Source: JABDOU01 sp041609995 (GTDB lineage Bacteria > Actinomycetota > Acidimicrobiia > Spongiisociales > SHLN01). From it: 53,420 bases of DNA. The notes below the pieces were generated by a model. The model ran no database searches. It was not told where the DNA came from and was given only the letters and a program-made list of their open reading frames with translations. Made by a program: the position numbers and the translations under genes. This document shows, one piece after another, positions 23,264 to 31,187 of this stretch. Where the stretch lies: the NCBI GenBank assembly GCA_041609995.1, contig JBFIPU010000008.1:1-53420 (forward strand). Reading direction: 5' to 3'. Position 1 is the first letter of the stretch. Every line of letters starts with the position of its first letter.

Positions 23264-24607
23264 ATGGCCGATGCGCTGGAGACCATCGTCGAGGGGGATA
23301 TGCCCCGCATTCGTGAAATGCTCGAGCAGCACGTGCGCATTCCCTCTGTATCGGCCGACCCCATGCACGATGATGACGTTGAACGCTCTGCGACCTTCAC
23401 CCGCGATCGGTTGTCGGAGACAGGATTCCCCCGTGCCGAGATCCTCCATCTCGAGGGCGCCCATCCGGCGGTGTTCGCCGAGTGGCCCGGCCCAGCCGGC
23501 AGTCCGACAGTGCTGCTCTATGCCCATCACGACGTCCAGCCGATCGGCTCGGCCGCCGACTGGACCACCGAACCGTTCGAGCCGGTCGAACGCGGCGGGC
23601 GCTTGTACGGCCGGGGGGCCGCCGACGACAAGGCCGGCGTCGCCATGCACCTCGGGGCCATTGCCGCCTTTGACGGTGAGCTGCCCGTCTCCGTCAAGGT
23701 CCTGGTCGAAGGGGAAGAAGAGATCGGATCGCTCCACCTCTCCGACTTTCTGGACACCTACGCCTCAGAGCTCCGTTCCGACGTCATCATCATCGGCGAT
23801 GGCGGCAATTGGAGGCCCGGACAACCGGCGCTGACCACCTCCCTCCGCGGGTTGGCCGATTGCACCGTCTCGGTCCGAGTACTCGAGTCGGCCGTCCACA
23901 GCGGCTTGTTCGGCGGAGCGGTGCCTGACGCCCTCACGGTCCTGTGCCGCCTGATCGCCACCTTGCACCACCCGGATGGCCGGGTTGCGGTCGAAGGACT
24001 GGTGGAGAACGAATCCGACCCGCTCGACCTGACCGAAGACGAGCTTCGGGCCCAGGCCGGCATGCTGGCAGGGGTGGAGTTCCTGGGCCGGGGGACACTG
24101 ACCTCCCGGCTGTGGACGCAGCCGGCCATCTCGGTGCTCGCGATCGACGCTCCCCCGTTCGAGGCAGCGGTGAATGCTCTGGTCCCCGCCGCCTCCGCCA
24201 AGATCTCGCTCCGGTTGGCTCCCGGTCAAGATCCGGCCCACGCAATGGCGCTGCTGGAGTCGCACCTCATCGACCACACTCCCTGGGGTGCTCACATCGA
24301 AGTCACGGAAGGAGCGATCGGCCGGCCGTTCGAGCTCTCGACCACGGGCCGCGCCGCCCGGGTCCTCGAAGAGGCAATGGAGGAGTCGTTTCACAACCGG
24401 GTGGTCCACATGGGCGTGGGCGGCTCGATTCCATTCGTGGCGGCGTTCGCCGGTCATTTCCCGGGAGCCGAGATACTTCTGACCGGCGTGGCCGATCCGA
24501 CGTCGTCGATCCACGGTCCCGATGAATCCGTCAGCCTGGAGGATCTACGACGATCGATCCTCACCGAGGCCCGCACCATCCGGGCACTCGCCGAGGAAAG
24601 GAACTAG
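23264..24607 (+). CDS. M20 family metallopeptidase (dipeptidase)
   Basis: A 447-residue M20 peptidase of the dipeptidase/carnosinase branch. Zinc and catalytic residues are visible: H88 and D90 in YAHHDVQP, D121 in GRGAADDKAG, the catalytic and metal Glu pair E151-E152 in GEEEIGS, and a late His in SSIHGPDES. The lid domain includes GLADCTVSVRVLESAVHSGLFGGAVPDAL. Length and domain order are standard. It should hydrolyse small peptides in the cytoplasm. ATG 23264 is chosen because it starts the conserved helix; ATG 23240 is also in frame. The next gene starts five bases after its stop. Confidence 0.93.
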   Translation: MADALETIVEGDMPRIREMLEQHVRIPSVSADPMHDDDVERSATFTRDRLSETGFPRAEILHLEGAHPAVFAEWPGPAGSPTVLLYAHHDVQPIGSAADWTTEPFEPVERGGRLYGRGAADDKAGVAMHLGAIAAFDGELPVSVKVLVEGEEEIGSLHLSDFLDTYASELRSDVIIIGDGGNWRPGQPALTTSLRGLADCTVSVRVLESAVHSGLFGGAVPDALTVLCRLIATLHHPDGRVAVEGLVENESDPLDLTEDELRAQAGMLAGVEFLGRGTLTSRLWTQPAISVLAIDAPPFEAAVNALVPAASAKISLRLAPGQDPAHAMALLESHLIDHTPWGAHIEVTEGAIGRPFELSTTGRAARVLEEAMEESFHNRVVHMGVGGSIPFVAAFAGHFPGAEILLTGVADPTSSIHGPDESVSLEDLRRSILTEARTIRALAEERN

Positions 24608-24611
24608 TCCG

Positions 24612-24989
24612 TTGGGAATCCCGCGTGATGTGTCTCGACGAATTCGGCAGGCGGTCGATCAACACCGCATGGAACGCTGCTCAGACTGCAAGCTCACCAC
24701 CACGGACTCGCCGTGCACTTTCCACGACATGGCGATCCGGGGCGACTGGTTTGCCGACCTGGAGGCACGGCTCGCCGGAGTACTCGGACCGGACATGCTC
24801 GATGACGTCTTCGAGATCCTGGCTGAGATGGAGATCGGTGCGCCCACTTCATGGATGGTGATTAGCTGCCACCACGACCTTCCCATTGGACTCTGTGTGA
24901 TCCCGACGTGCAACGACTTGCCGACGTTCGGGGGCACCAAATGGGAGATCGCCGATCGGGCCATCTCCACCGGCATCAGCCTCAACTAG
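24612..24989 (+). CDS. Small Cys/His-rich protein, unknown
   Basis: A 125-residue protein read from TTG 24612, which has a strong SD (GAGGAAAGGA) about ten bases upstream. ATG 24669 (MERCSDCKL) is an alternative without a good SD. It contains CSDCKLTTTDSPC (C23, C26, C35), a SCHHDLP segment and two further cysteines, suggestive of metal binding. I recognise no family. It follows the M20 peptidase gene at five bases and is probably co-transcribed with it. Confidence 0.6.
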   Translation: MGIPRDVSRRIRQAVDQHRMERCSDCKLTTTDSPCTFHDMAIRGDWFADLEARLAGVLGPDMLDDVFEILAEMEIGAPTSWMVISCHHDLPIGLCVIPTCNDLPTFGGTKWEIADRAISTGISLN

Positions 24990-25113
24990 CCGCCGGCGTT
25001 CTCCTTCACTCTGGCCGCCATCATCCGGCAGCCCTCATCCAGCTGTTCCGTCCGTTGGGTGGCCCCCGCGGACTTTTGGCTGCATCAGCCGGTGGCGGAG
25101 GTGCGCGTCGGGA

Positions 25114-26244
25114 TCAACTGCTCGGGTTCGAGTAGAGGCCGAGGAGCCGATCGACCTCGGGGGTGAGCGGAGGAAAGGCGACCTGGACCGGGACGTGACC
25201 CAGCTCCCTGGCGCCCAGCGCCGCGGCGGCTGCTTCTGACAGATCGATGCAGCGTTGTGGGTGTGGTTCCCATTCGCCGTCGACCATGTGGAAGGGGCCC
25301 CGATCATTGATCTTCACGTGGACAGTCTGGCCGGTGTCGGGGCGGGTGACGGTGACCCAGGTCGGGAGCGGGACGAAGTGGCTTGCGGCGGTCATCAACG
25401 ATGTATCGAAGATTTCCCCCGACGCAGTCGGCCTCCCCGCGAAGTAGTCCCCGTACCAGGAAGCCTCACAGGCAACGGTCGCGCCCTCGGCGGGAACCGG
25501 CACGACCAGCACGTCGCCGGCGTCGATGCGACCCGGATCGCCCAGTTCGTTGGCGGCGACGATGGCGGCCACCGTCGTCCCGGCCTCGGCCGCGATCCCC
25601 GAGACGGTTTCGCCCCGGTCGACCACGATTCGTCGTCCACCTCCGCCCCCGACCCTCAGACGCTGACCCGGCCGTATGTGATGCGGATCGGCGATGGCGT
25701 TGAGTGACCGCAAGGCGGCGACGGTCGAGTTGTAGGTACGGGCGATCGCACCCAGGTATTCGCCCTGGCGGACCACATGGACGGTGGTGGCAGTGGTGAG
25801 CGCCCCATCAGGAATGACCAGCAACTGGCCGACGGCGAGCAGATCGGGCTCGTCGATCTGGTTGGCGGCCGCCAGCGCACTCGTCGGCAGTCCGTAGGCA
25901 CGGGCGATGGTGCTGAGGTACTCACCGGCGGCCACCCGGTGTAGGCGCGCCGGTGCATCAGCGGGGTTGACGGCCACCGATGACGCATCTGTCGTCTCGC
26001 CGCGCGGTGGCGGCGGTACCACCAGCGTTCGGCCAACCACCAGCAAGTGCGGATCGACCAATTTGTTGACCGCGGCGAGGGAAGCTGCCTCAACATCGAG
26101 ATCCCGGGCGATCTCAGACAAGGTGTCGCCCGGCTGGACGGTGTAGTCGGCGGTGCCGAGTGCGAGGATCGAATACGCGGCGACCAGCATGACGGCTGCG
26201 CGCAAGGCCCGGGCGCGCAAGCCTCGGGAGGGTGCAGTTGTCAT
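25114..26244 (-). CDS. LysM-repeat protein with C-terminal RlpA-like double-psi beta-barrel
   Basis: A 376-residue exported protein. After an N-terminal hydrophobic segment (about residues 12-32) come four LysM modules (YTVQPGDTLSEIARDL, HRVAAGEYLSTIARAYG, HVVRQGEYLGAIARTYN, IVVDRGETVSGIAAEAG), spaced 55-75 residues apart, then an RlpA-type domain from about residue 268: ASWYGDYFAGRPTASGE, LPTWVTVTRPDTGQTVHVKI, NDRGPF and RCIDLSEAAAAALG. LysM binds peptidoglycan glycans and RlpA-like domains include lytic transglycosylases, so a cell-wall remodelling role is likely. ATG 26244 is chosen to place the signal segment first. Confidence 0.88.
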   Translation of the reverse strand: MTTAPSRGLRARALRAAVMLVAAYSILALGTADYTVQPGDTLSEIARDLDVEAASLAAVNKLVDPHLLVVGRTLVVPPPPRGETTDASSVAVNPADAPARLHRVAAGEYLSTIARAYGLPTSALAAANQIDEPDLLAVGQLLVIPDGALTTATTVHVVRQGEYLGAIARTYNSTVAALRSLNAIADPHHIRPGQRLRVGGGGGRRIVVDRGETVSGIAAEAGTTVAAIVAANELGDPGRIDAGDVLVVPVPAEGATVACEASWYGDYFAGRPTASGEIFDTSLMTAASHFVPLPTWVTVTRPDTGQTVHVKINDRGPFHMVDGEWEPHPQRCIDLSEAAAAALGARELGHVPVQVAFPPLTPEVDRLLGLYSNPSS

Positions 26245-26291
26245 ACCGAGTTGTCGGTTGGGCCTGACCTCCGATTCAGCGATTTCGGGGA

Positions 26292-26882
26292 TCAGGATGC
26301 CGGGGTGCTCCAGCGATTGAGCTGGATCACGACATCGTCGTACCAGCCGATCGCCATGGCGCCACCGAGCACGAGCACCAGAAACATGCCCGCGGTGGCG
26401 ACCGGGGCCAGTACCCGCCGCAGCCGCGGGATCGCCACCGGCGCCAACGCCACGAACAGGATCGGCACCGACAAACCAAGGACGAACATCCCCATCGGCA
26501 CCAGTTGGCGGAACGGCGCTTCCGGGGCGCCGTTGAGGATGTAGGCCAGCTGCGGTCCTACACAGGGCGCCCACAACCACGTTGCCAGCGCCCCGGCGAC
26601 GGCGCCCGACCCGACCCCCGAGACCGATGACGCCCCTCGCCACGAAACGAGCCCGGCGCCCACGAAGGCTGCTCCCCCCACGACCGACCAAACGCCGTCC
26701 GGTGTGCCCGGAAGCCAGCCGGCTGCTTTCATCCAGGCGAAGAACCAGGTGGCACCCAATACCCCGCCGACTACCCATCCCCGCCGGTTCCGGGCGGACA
26801 AAACGACCGCCAGACCGGGAACGATGAGAGAAAGAGAGCAGGCCTGGGACAGGTCGCGGATACCTTCGAGGAGAGGGCCCAT
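26292..26882 (-). CDS. CcdA/DsbD-like membrane protein
   Basis: A 196-residue membrane protein with about six spans. A cysteine near the end of the first segment (C15 in LSQACSLSLIVPGL) and one in WLWAPCVGPQLAYIL (C107) occupy the two positions of the redox cysteines in CcdA/DsbD transporters, where NPC and PCxxP are usual. The gene follows the redoxin gene with a one-base TGATG overlap, as expected for a transporter and its thioredoxin-fold client. The family call is from cysteine placement and context; overall similarity looks weak. Confidence 0.72.
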   Translation of the reverse strand: MGPLLEGIRDLSQACSLSLIVPGLAVVLSARNRRGWVVGGVLGATWFFAWMKAAGWLPGTPDGVWSVVGGAAFVGAGLVSWRGASSVSGVGSGAVAGALATWLWAPCVGPQLAYILNGAPEAPFRQLVPMGMFVLGLSVPILFVALAPVAIPRLRRVLAPVATAGMFLVLVLGGAMAIGWYDDVVIQLNRWSTPAS

Positions 26883-27523
26883 CAGGCCCCCGTGCCCGCC
26901 TCATCGATCAGGAAGGCGACCGTCGCCTCGAGTTGCTCATAGGCGCCTTCTCCGATTCGGTCGAAGCGGATGTTGCCTTCCGAATCCACCACGAAGGTGC
27001 GGGGCCAGAAGCGGCGGGGATTCTGCCACGACCGGAAATTGGTCTTCTCGGTATCCAGCGCAATCGGCCACGTGACGCCCAGCTCCACGGCGGCGGCTGC
27101 GACGTTGGCGGGATCGGCTTCGTAGGCGAACTCGGGGGCGTGGACACCGATGATCTCGAGTCCCTGATCGTGATAGTCGGCGTAGATGTCCTGCAGGTAG
27201 GGAAGTGTGTTCTTGCAGTTGTAGCAGCCGAACGTCCAGAACTGGATGATCTTGACCGGGGCATCGATATCGGCCAGCGAGGTGGCGTCGGTCTGGAGCC
27301 AGCCGTCGAGATTGACGAGGTCGCCCGCTTCTCCGAGTACCGGCGGCGGATCTTGCCAGGCCGAGGCTGACTCGTCGGCGGACGGATCATGCGACGACGC
27401 GGCAGTGTCCGAATCTGCGGCCGGGACAGCCGTCGCGGTCGGCTCTTCAGGCGAATCTGCGACGATCGCGTACATCGTCACAGCCACCAGGGTCACCAGG
27501 CCCGCCACGGCCACAGTCCTCAT
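26882..27523 (-). CDS. Membrane-anchored redoxin (TlpA/thioredoxin-like, DipZ C-terminal type)
   Basis: A 213-residue protein: N-terminal anchor (residues 4-21), a low-complexity Ala/Ser/Asp linker (about 25-58), then a thioredoxin-fold domain with FWTFGCYNCKNTLPYL (C100, C103), IIGVHAPEFAYE and FWPRTFVVDSEGNIRF. The GCYNC active site and HxPEF segment are typical of the redoxin domain of DipZ-like proteins. ATG 27523 has GAGGAG seven bases upstream. It is coupled to the CcdA-like gene that follows. Two membrane thiol relays in one window suggests different clients. Confidence 0.88.
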   Translation of the reverse strand: MRTVAVAGLVTLVAVTMYAIVADSPEEPTATAVPAADSDTAASSHDPSADESASAWQDPPPVLGEAGDLVNLDGWLQTDATSLADIDAPVKIIQFWTFGCYNCKNTLPYLQDIYADYHDQGLEIIGVHAPEFAYEADPANVAAAAVELGVTWPIALDTEKTNFRSWQNPRRFWPRTFVVDSEGNIRFDRIGEGAYEQLEATVAFLIDEAGTGA

Positions 27524-27583
27524 CGATCTCTCCTCGTCGTCATGTCGGTCCTCACGCTGGATTCTGTCGCGATCCATTGCCTT

Positions 27584-27607
27584 ACGTGGTCGACTCACGT
27601 GGTCAAC
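27584..27607. repeat. Direct repeat in the redoxin/fadI divergent region
   Basis: ACGTGGTCGAC (27584-27594) and ACGTGGTCAAC (27597-27607) repeat with one mismatch at a 13-base interval. They lie in the 187-base region between the divergent redoxin and thiolase genes and could be a regulator site. No -10/-35 pair was convincing. Confidence 0.35.
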
Positions 27608-27710
27608 GACCCGTCGGGCAGGACGGTTCCCGTAGTCTGACGCAGACGCCGGTTACACGACCACCGATCAACCGGCACAATACCGACCTACCTGACAAGA
27701 GAGGGCTCCC

Positions 27711-29000
27711 ATGGCTTCCCAGGACCGCAGAGTGGCGATCGTCGGCGGCTTGCGCACACCGTTCGTCAAGGCCGGCACCGAGTTCAAGGACGTGCCGGTC
27801 CTCGATCTGTCCGCCACGCTCATCACCGAGCTGATCGAGCGCACGCACCTCCAACCGAAGGCGGTGGACCAGGTCGTGTTCGGGTCGGTGATACCGGACC
27901 TCCGCGGCCCCAATCTGGCCCGCGAGATCGTGCTGCGCACCCGTCTGCCCCAATCGACAGATGCCTTCTCCGTCAGCCGGGCTTGCGCCACCTCGACGCA
28001 GGCGATCGTCAACGCTTCCCAATCGATATTGTCCGGCGACGCCAACGTCGTCATCGCCGGGGGCGCCGAGGCGATGTCGAAACCGCCCGTGCTCGTCAGC
28101 GACGGGATGGCCGAGGCGCTGACGGCGGCTGCGTCGGCTCGTGATTCGCGCGCCAAGGCCAAGGCGCTGGCCAGGATGCGCCCCAAGGATCTGGTACCGA
28201 GCTCGCTGGCGCTCGAAGAACGGTCCACCGGACTCACGATGGGCGAGTCGGCTGAGAAGATGGCCCGGGAGAACGGGATCAGCCGGGAGGCCCAGGACGC
28301 CTACGCGCTCGAGTCCCATCAGAAGGCGATCGAAGGCTGGGAAAAGGGCGTCTATCAACAAGAGGTGATGACCTTCCCGGTGCCACCGGCCTACACCCGG
28401 GTGGTCGAACAGGATGGGATTCCAAGGGCCGACACCAGCATGGAGCGCCTCGCCAAACTCAAACCCGTATTCGACCGGAAGTATGGAACGCTGACTGCCG
28501 GCAACAGCTCGCCCTTGACCGATGGCGCCGCTGCCGTCGTCTTGATGGAAGAAGAGACCGCCAAATCTCTCGGGTACGAACCGCTCGCCTTCATGAAAGG
28601 CTGGGGTTTCGCCGCCCTTGATCCCGGGTGGCAGCTGTTGATGGGGCCGTCGTTCGCCACGCCCAGAGCGCTCGCCAAGGCGGGGATGACCATGCAAGAC
28701 GTCGATGTGGTCGACATGCATGAGGCGTTCGCCGCCCAGGTGCTCTCCAATCTCCAGGCATTCGCCTCTGACGCATGGGCCAAAGAGCACCTCGACCGTG
28801 ACCAGGCGATCGGTGAAATCGATCCCGAAATACTCAACCCGTACGGGGGCAGCATCTCGCTCGGCCATCCCTTCGGCGCAACCGGTGCTCGCCAGGTGCT
28901 GACCATGGCGAACGAACTCGTTCGCCGCGACAAAGGCACCGCCCTCATCACCCAGTGCGCCGCTGGTGGGCTGGGGGCGGCCGTGATCCTGGAGCGCTGA
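27711..29000 (+). CDS. fadI: Acetyl-CoA acyltransferase (3-ketoacyl-CoA thiolase), FadI type
   Basis: A 429-residue thiolase. All catalytic elements are present: nucleophile C92 in SRACATS, H337 in VDMHEAFAAQ, H386 in GHPFGATG and C416 in CAAGGLG. The length and KAKALARMRPKDLVPSS segment fit the FadI subtype, longer than biosynthetic acetyl-CoA acetyltransferases. It cleaves 3-ketoacyl-CoA to acetyl-CoA in beta-oxidation. GAGAGGG gives a good ribosome binding site before ATG 27711. The fadJ gene begins one base after its stop, so the two form the trifunctional beta-oxidation unit. Confidence 0.93.
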   Translation: MASQDRRVAIVGGLRTPFVKAGTEFKDVPVLDLSATLITELIERTHLQPKAVDQVVFGSVIPDLRGPNLAREIVLRTRLPQSTDAFSVSRACATSTQAIVNASQSILSGDANVVIAGGAEAMSKPPVLVSDGMAEALTAAASARDSRAKAKALARMRPKDLVPSSLALEERSTGLTMGESAEKMARENGISREAQDAYALESHQKAIEGWEKGVYQQEVMTFPVPPAYTRVVEQDGIPRADTSMERLAKLKPVFDRKYGTLTAGNSSPLTDGAAAVVLMEEETAKSLGYEPLAFMKGWGFAALDPGWQLLMGPSFATPRALAKAGMTMQDVDVVDMHEAFAAQVLSNLQAFASDAWAKEHLDRDQAIGEIDPEILNPYGGSISLGHPFGATGARQVLTMANELVRRDKGTALITQCAAGGLGAAVILER

Positions 29001-29001
29001 G

Positions 29002-31167
29002 TTGAAGCTCACACATTTCCGATACGAAGTCGATGGCGGGGTGGCCTCGGTGGTCATGGACCGGGCCGGAGAGCCGATGAACACTCTCAGCCCTGACCTG
29101 ATGGAAGACCTGGTCGCCATTCTCGACGACGTCGAGACCAACGACGAGGTGAAGGGGGTCGTGATCAGCTCCGCCAAGGCGGCGGGCTTCATGGCCGGCG
29201 CCGACATCAAATGGCTCCAGACCATCGACTCCCGCGAGGCGGCGGTAGCCGCCGTTGCGGCCGGGCACGAAGTCTTCAACCGGCTGGAGAACCTCCACCG
29301 GCGCCATGGCAAACCGGTCGTGGCCGCCATCCACGGCCCGGCGCTGGGTGGCGGGTGCGAGTTGGCACTGGCCTGCTCCTATCGCATCGCCGCGGACGAC
29401 CCCAGGACCGAACTGGGACAACCCGAAATCAAGCTCGGGATCATTCCCGGTGGCGGCGGAACCCAGCGGCTCCCCCGGCTGGTGGGCATCGCCACCGGTC
29501 TCGACCTGATTCTGACGGGAAGGCAGCTGTCGGCTTCCAGATCCAAGCGCATCGGCCTCGTTGACGAAGTGGTACCCAAGGAGCTGTTGCTGGAGGTGGC
29601 CCGCCGTCGTGCCCTCGAGCCGGCCGACCGCCGTGGGCCGGGCTCGCCGATCGGACGAATCATGGGTGCCGTCGACCCTGGCAACCTGCGGCAGCTGGCG
29701 CTGGAAGACAACCCCCTCGGGCGAAAACTGCTGTGGTCGCGTGCCCACGACGCCATGATGGAGGAGACCAAAGGCAACTATCCCGCCGCCCAGGCCGCCC
29801 TCCAGGTGGTCAAGACCGGCATCGAAGACGGCATCGAAGCCGGATACCGGGCCGAGATCGAGGCGTTCGGCGACGTGCTGATGACCCCCGAGGCCGAGGC
29901 TCTCACGTCCCTGTTCTTCGCCACCACGGCCCTCAAGAAAGACACGGGCGTCGCCGACCCGTCGAACGAACCCAAGTCGATCAGTAAGGTCGGCATGCTC
30001 GGCGGCGGCTTGATGGGTGGCGGGATCGCGGCGGTCACCGCGCTCCGGGCCCGAACCCCTGTCCGCTTCAAGGAGGTGGATCCGGCGGCTCTGGGCCGGG
30101 CGTTTCTGTATGTCCAGAAGGTGATCGACGGACGCCGCCGACGAAAGCGCCTCACGAGAAGTGAGGCCGGCGAGATCATGCAGCTCGTCAGCGGCTCGAC
30201 GGGCTGGCAGGGCTTCGGCAATGTCGATCTGTTCATCGAAGCGGTGCCCGAAGACAGGTCGCTGAAACAGTCGATCCTCAAAACGGTGGAGGGCCTGTCC
30301 GAGCCCGATGCCATCTTTGCCTCGAACACGTCTTCGATCCCGATCACGGCAATTGCGACGGCCTCGAGCCGGCCGGAGACGGTGATCGGCATGCACTACT
30401 TCTCCCCCGTGGAGAAGATGCCACTGCTGGAGATCATCGTCACCGAACAGACGGCCGACTGGGTGACCGCGTCGTGCGTGGAGTTCGGCAAGAAGCAGGG
30501 CAAGACCGTGATCGTGGTCAACGATGGAGCCGGTTTCTACACGAGCCGCATCGTTGCCCCTTACACGACCGAGGCTATGTGGCTGCTGGAAGAAGGCGTC
30601 GCCATCGAAGACATCGACCGTGCCATGGTCGAGTGGGGCTTTCCGGTCGGGCCGGTTCTCCTCAGCGATGAGGTGGGGATCGACGTCGGCGCCAAGATCG
30701 CCCCGATCATGGTGGAGGCGTTCGGCTCGAGGATGGCTCCGCCTCCGTCGATGGAGGCGGTGGCGAACGACGGGCGCCAGGGCCGCAAGAACGGCCGGGG
30801 CTTCTACCGGTACGACGACGGCAAGCGGCTTGGACCCGATGAGTCGGTCTATGAGCTCATCGACACCCATGCCCGGCGCGTCATCCCCAGAGACGCCATC
30901 CAGCGGCGCTGCTCGCTGATGATGATCAATGAGGCAGTGAGGTGCCTGGAGGAAGGGATCCTGCGCTCGGCGCGCGACGGAGACATCGGCGCGGTGTTCG
31001 GGCTCGGTTATCCGCCCTTTCGCGGTGGTCCCTTCCACACCATTGACCGGGTGGGCGCCGACGAGGTGGTTGCCCGACTGGAACGCCTGGCCGACAAGCA
31101 CGGGGACCGCTTCGCCCCGGCCGGCCTGTTGCAAGAGCACGCCGCGTCAGGCGAGCCCTTCCGGTAA
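29002..31167 (+). CDS. fadJ: Multifunctional enoyl-CoA hydratase / 3-hydroxyacyl-CoA dehydrogenase, FadJ type
   Basis: A 721-residue fusion. Residues 1-190 are the crotonase domain (MAGADIKWLQ oxyanion loop, GPALGGGCELALAC, GIIPGGGGTQRLPRLVG). From about residue 328 comes the NAD-binding Rossmann fold with VGMLGGGLMGGGIA, then IEAVPEDRSLKQ, FASNTSSIPI and the catalytic HYFSPVEKMPLLEII; the C-terminal helical domain includes NDGAGFYTSRI. The order and size match FadJ/FadB. TTG 29002 is the start, one base after the fadI stop, with GGAGCG upstream; no better ATG exists nearby. It performs two consecutive steps of fatty-acid beta-oxidation. Confidence 0.93.
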   Translation: MKLTHFRYEVDGGVASVVMDRAGEPMNTLSPDLMEDLVAILDDVETNDEVKGVVISSAKAAGFMAGADIKWLQTIDSREAAVAAVAAGHEVFNRLENLHRRHGKPVVAAIHGPALGGGCELALACSYRIAADDPRTELGQPEIKLGIIPGGGGTQRLPRLVGIATGLDLILTGRQLSASRSKRIGLVDEVVPKELLLEVARRRALEPADRRGPGSPIGRIMGAVDPGNLRQLALEDNPLGRKLLWSRAHDAMMEETKGNYPAAQAALQVVKTGIEDGIEAGYRAEIEAFGDVLMTPEAEALTSLFFATTALKKDTGVADPSNEPKSISKVGMLGGGLMGGGIAAVTALRARTPVRFKEVDPAALGRAFLYVQKVIDGRRRRKRLTRSEAGEIMQLVSGSTGWQGFGNVDLFIEAVPEDRSLKQSILKTVEGLSEPDAIFASNTSSIPITAIATASSRPETVIGMHYFSPVEKMPLLEIIVTEQTADWVTASCVEFGKKQGKTVIVVNDGAGFYTSRIVAPYTTEAMWLLEEGVAIEDIDRAMVEWGFPVGPVLLSDEVGIDVGAKIAPIMVEAFGSRMAPPPSMEAVANDGRQGRKNGRGFYRYDDGKRLGPDESVYELIDTHARRVIPRDAIQRRCSLMMINEAVRCLEEGILRSARDGDIGAVFGLGYPPFRGGPFHTIDRVGADEVVARLERLADKHGDRFAPAGLLQEHAASGEPFR

Positions 31168-31187
31168 TCACCGGCTAGGAGGCGACG

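Noticed and set aside
28948..31140. Long minus-strand open frame opposite fadJ
   Set aside because: No recognisable domain, Arg/His-rich composition, and the plus-strand FadJ motifs are complete.
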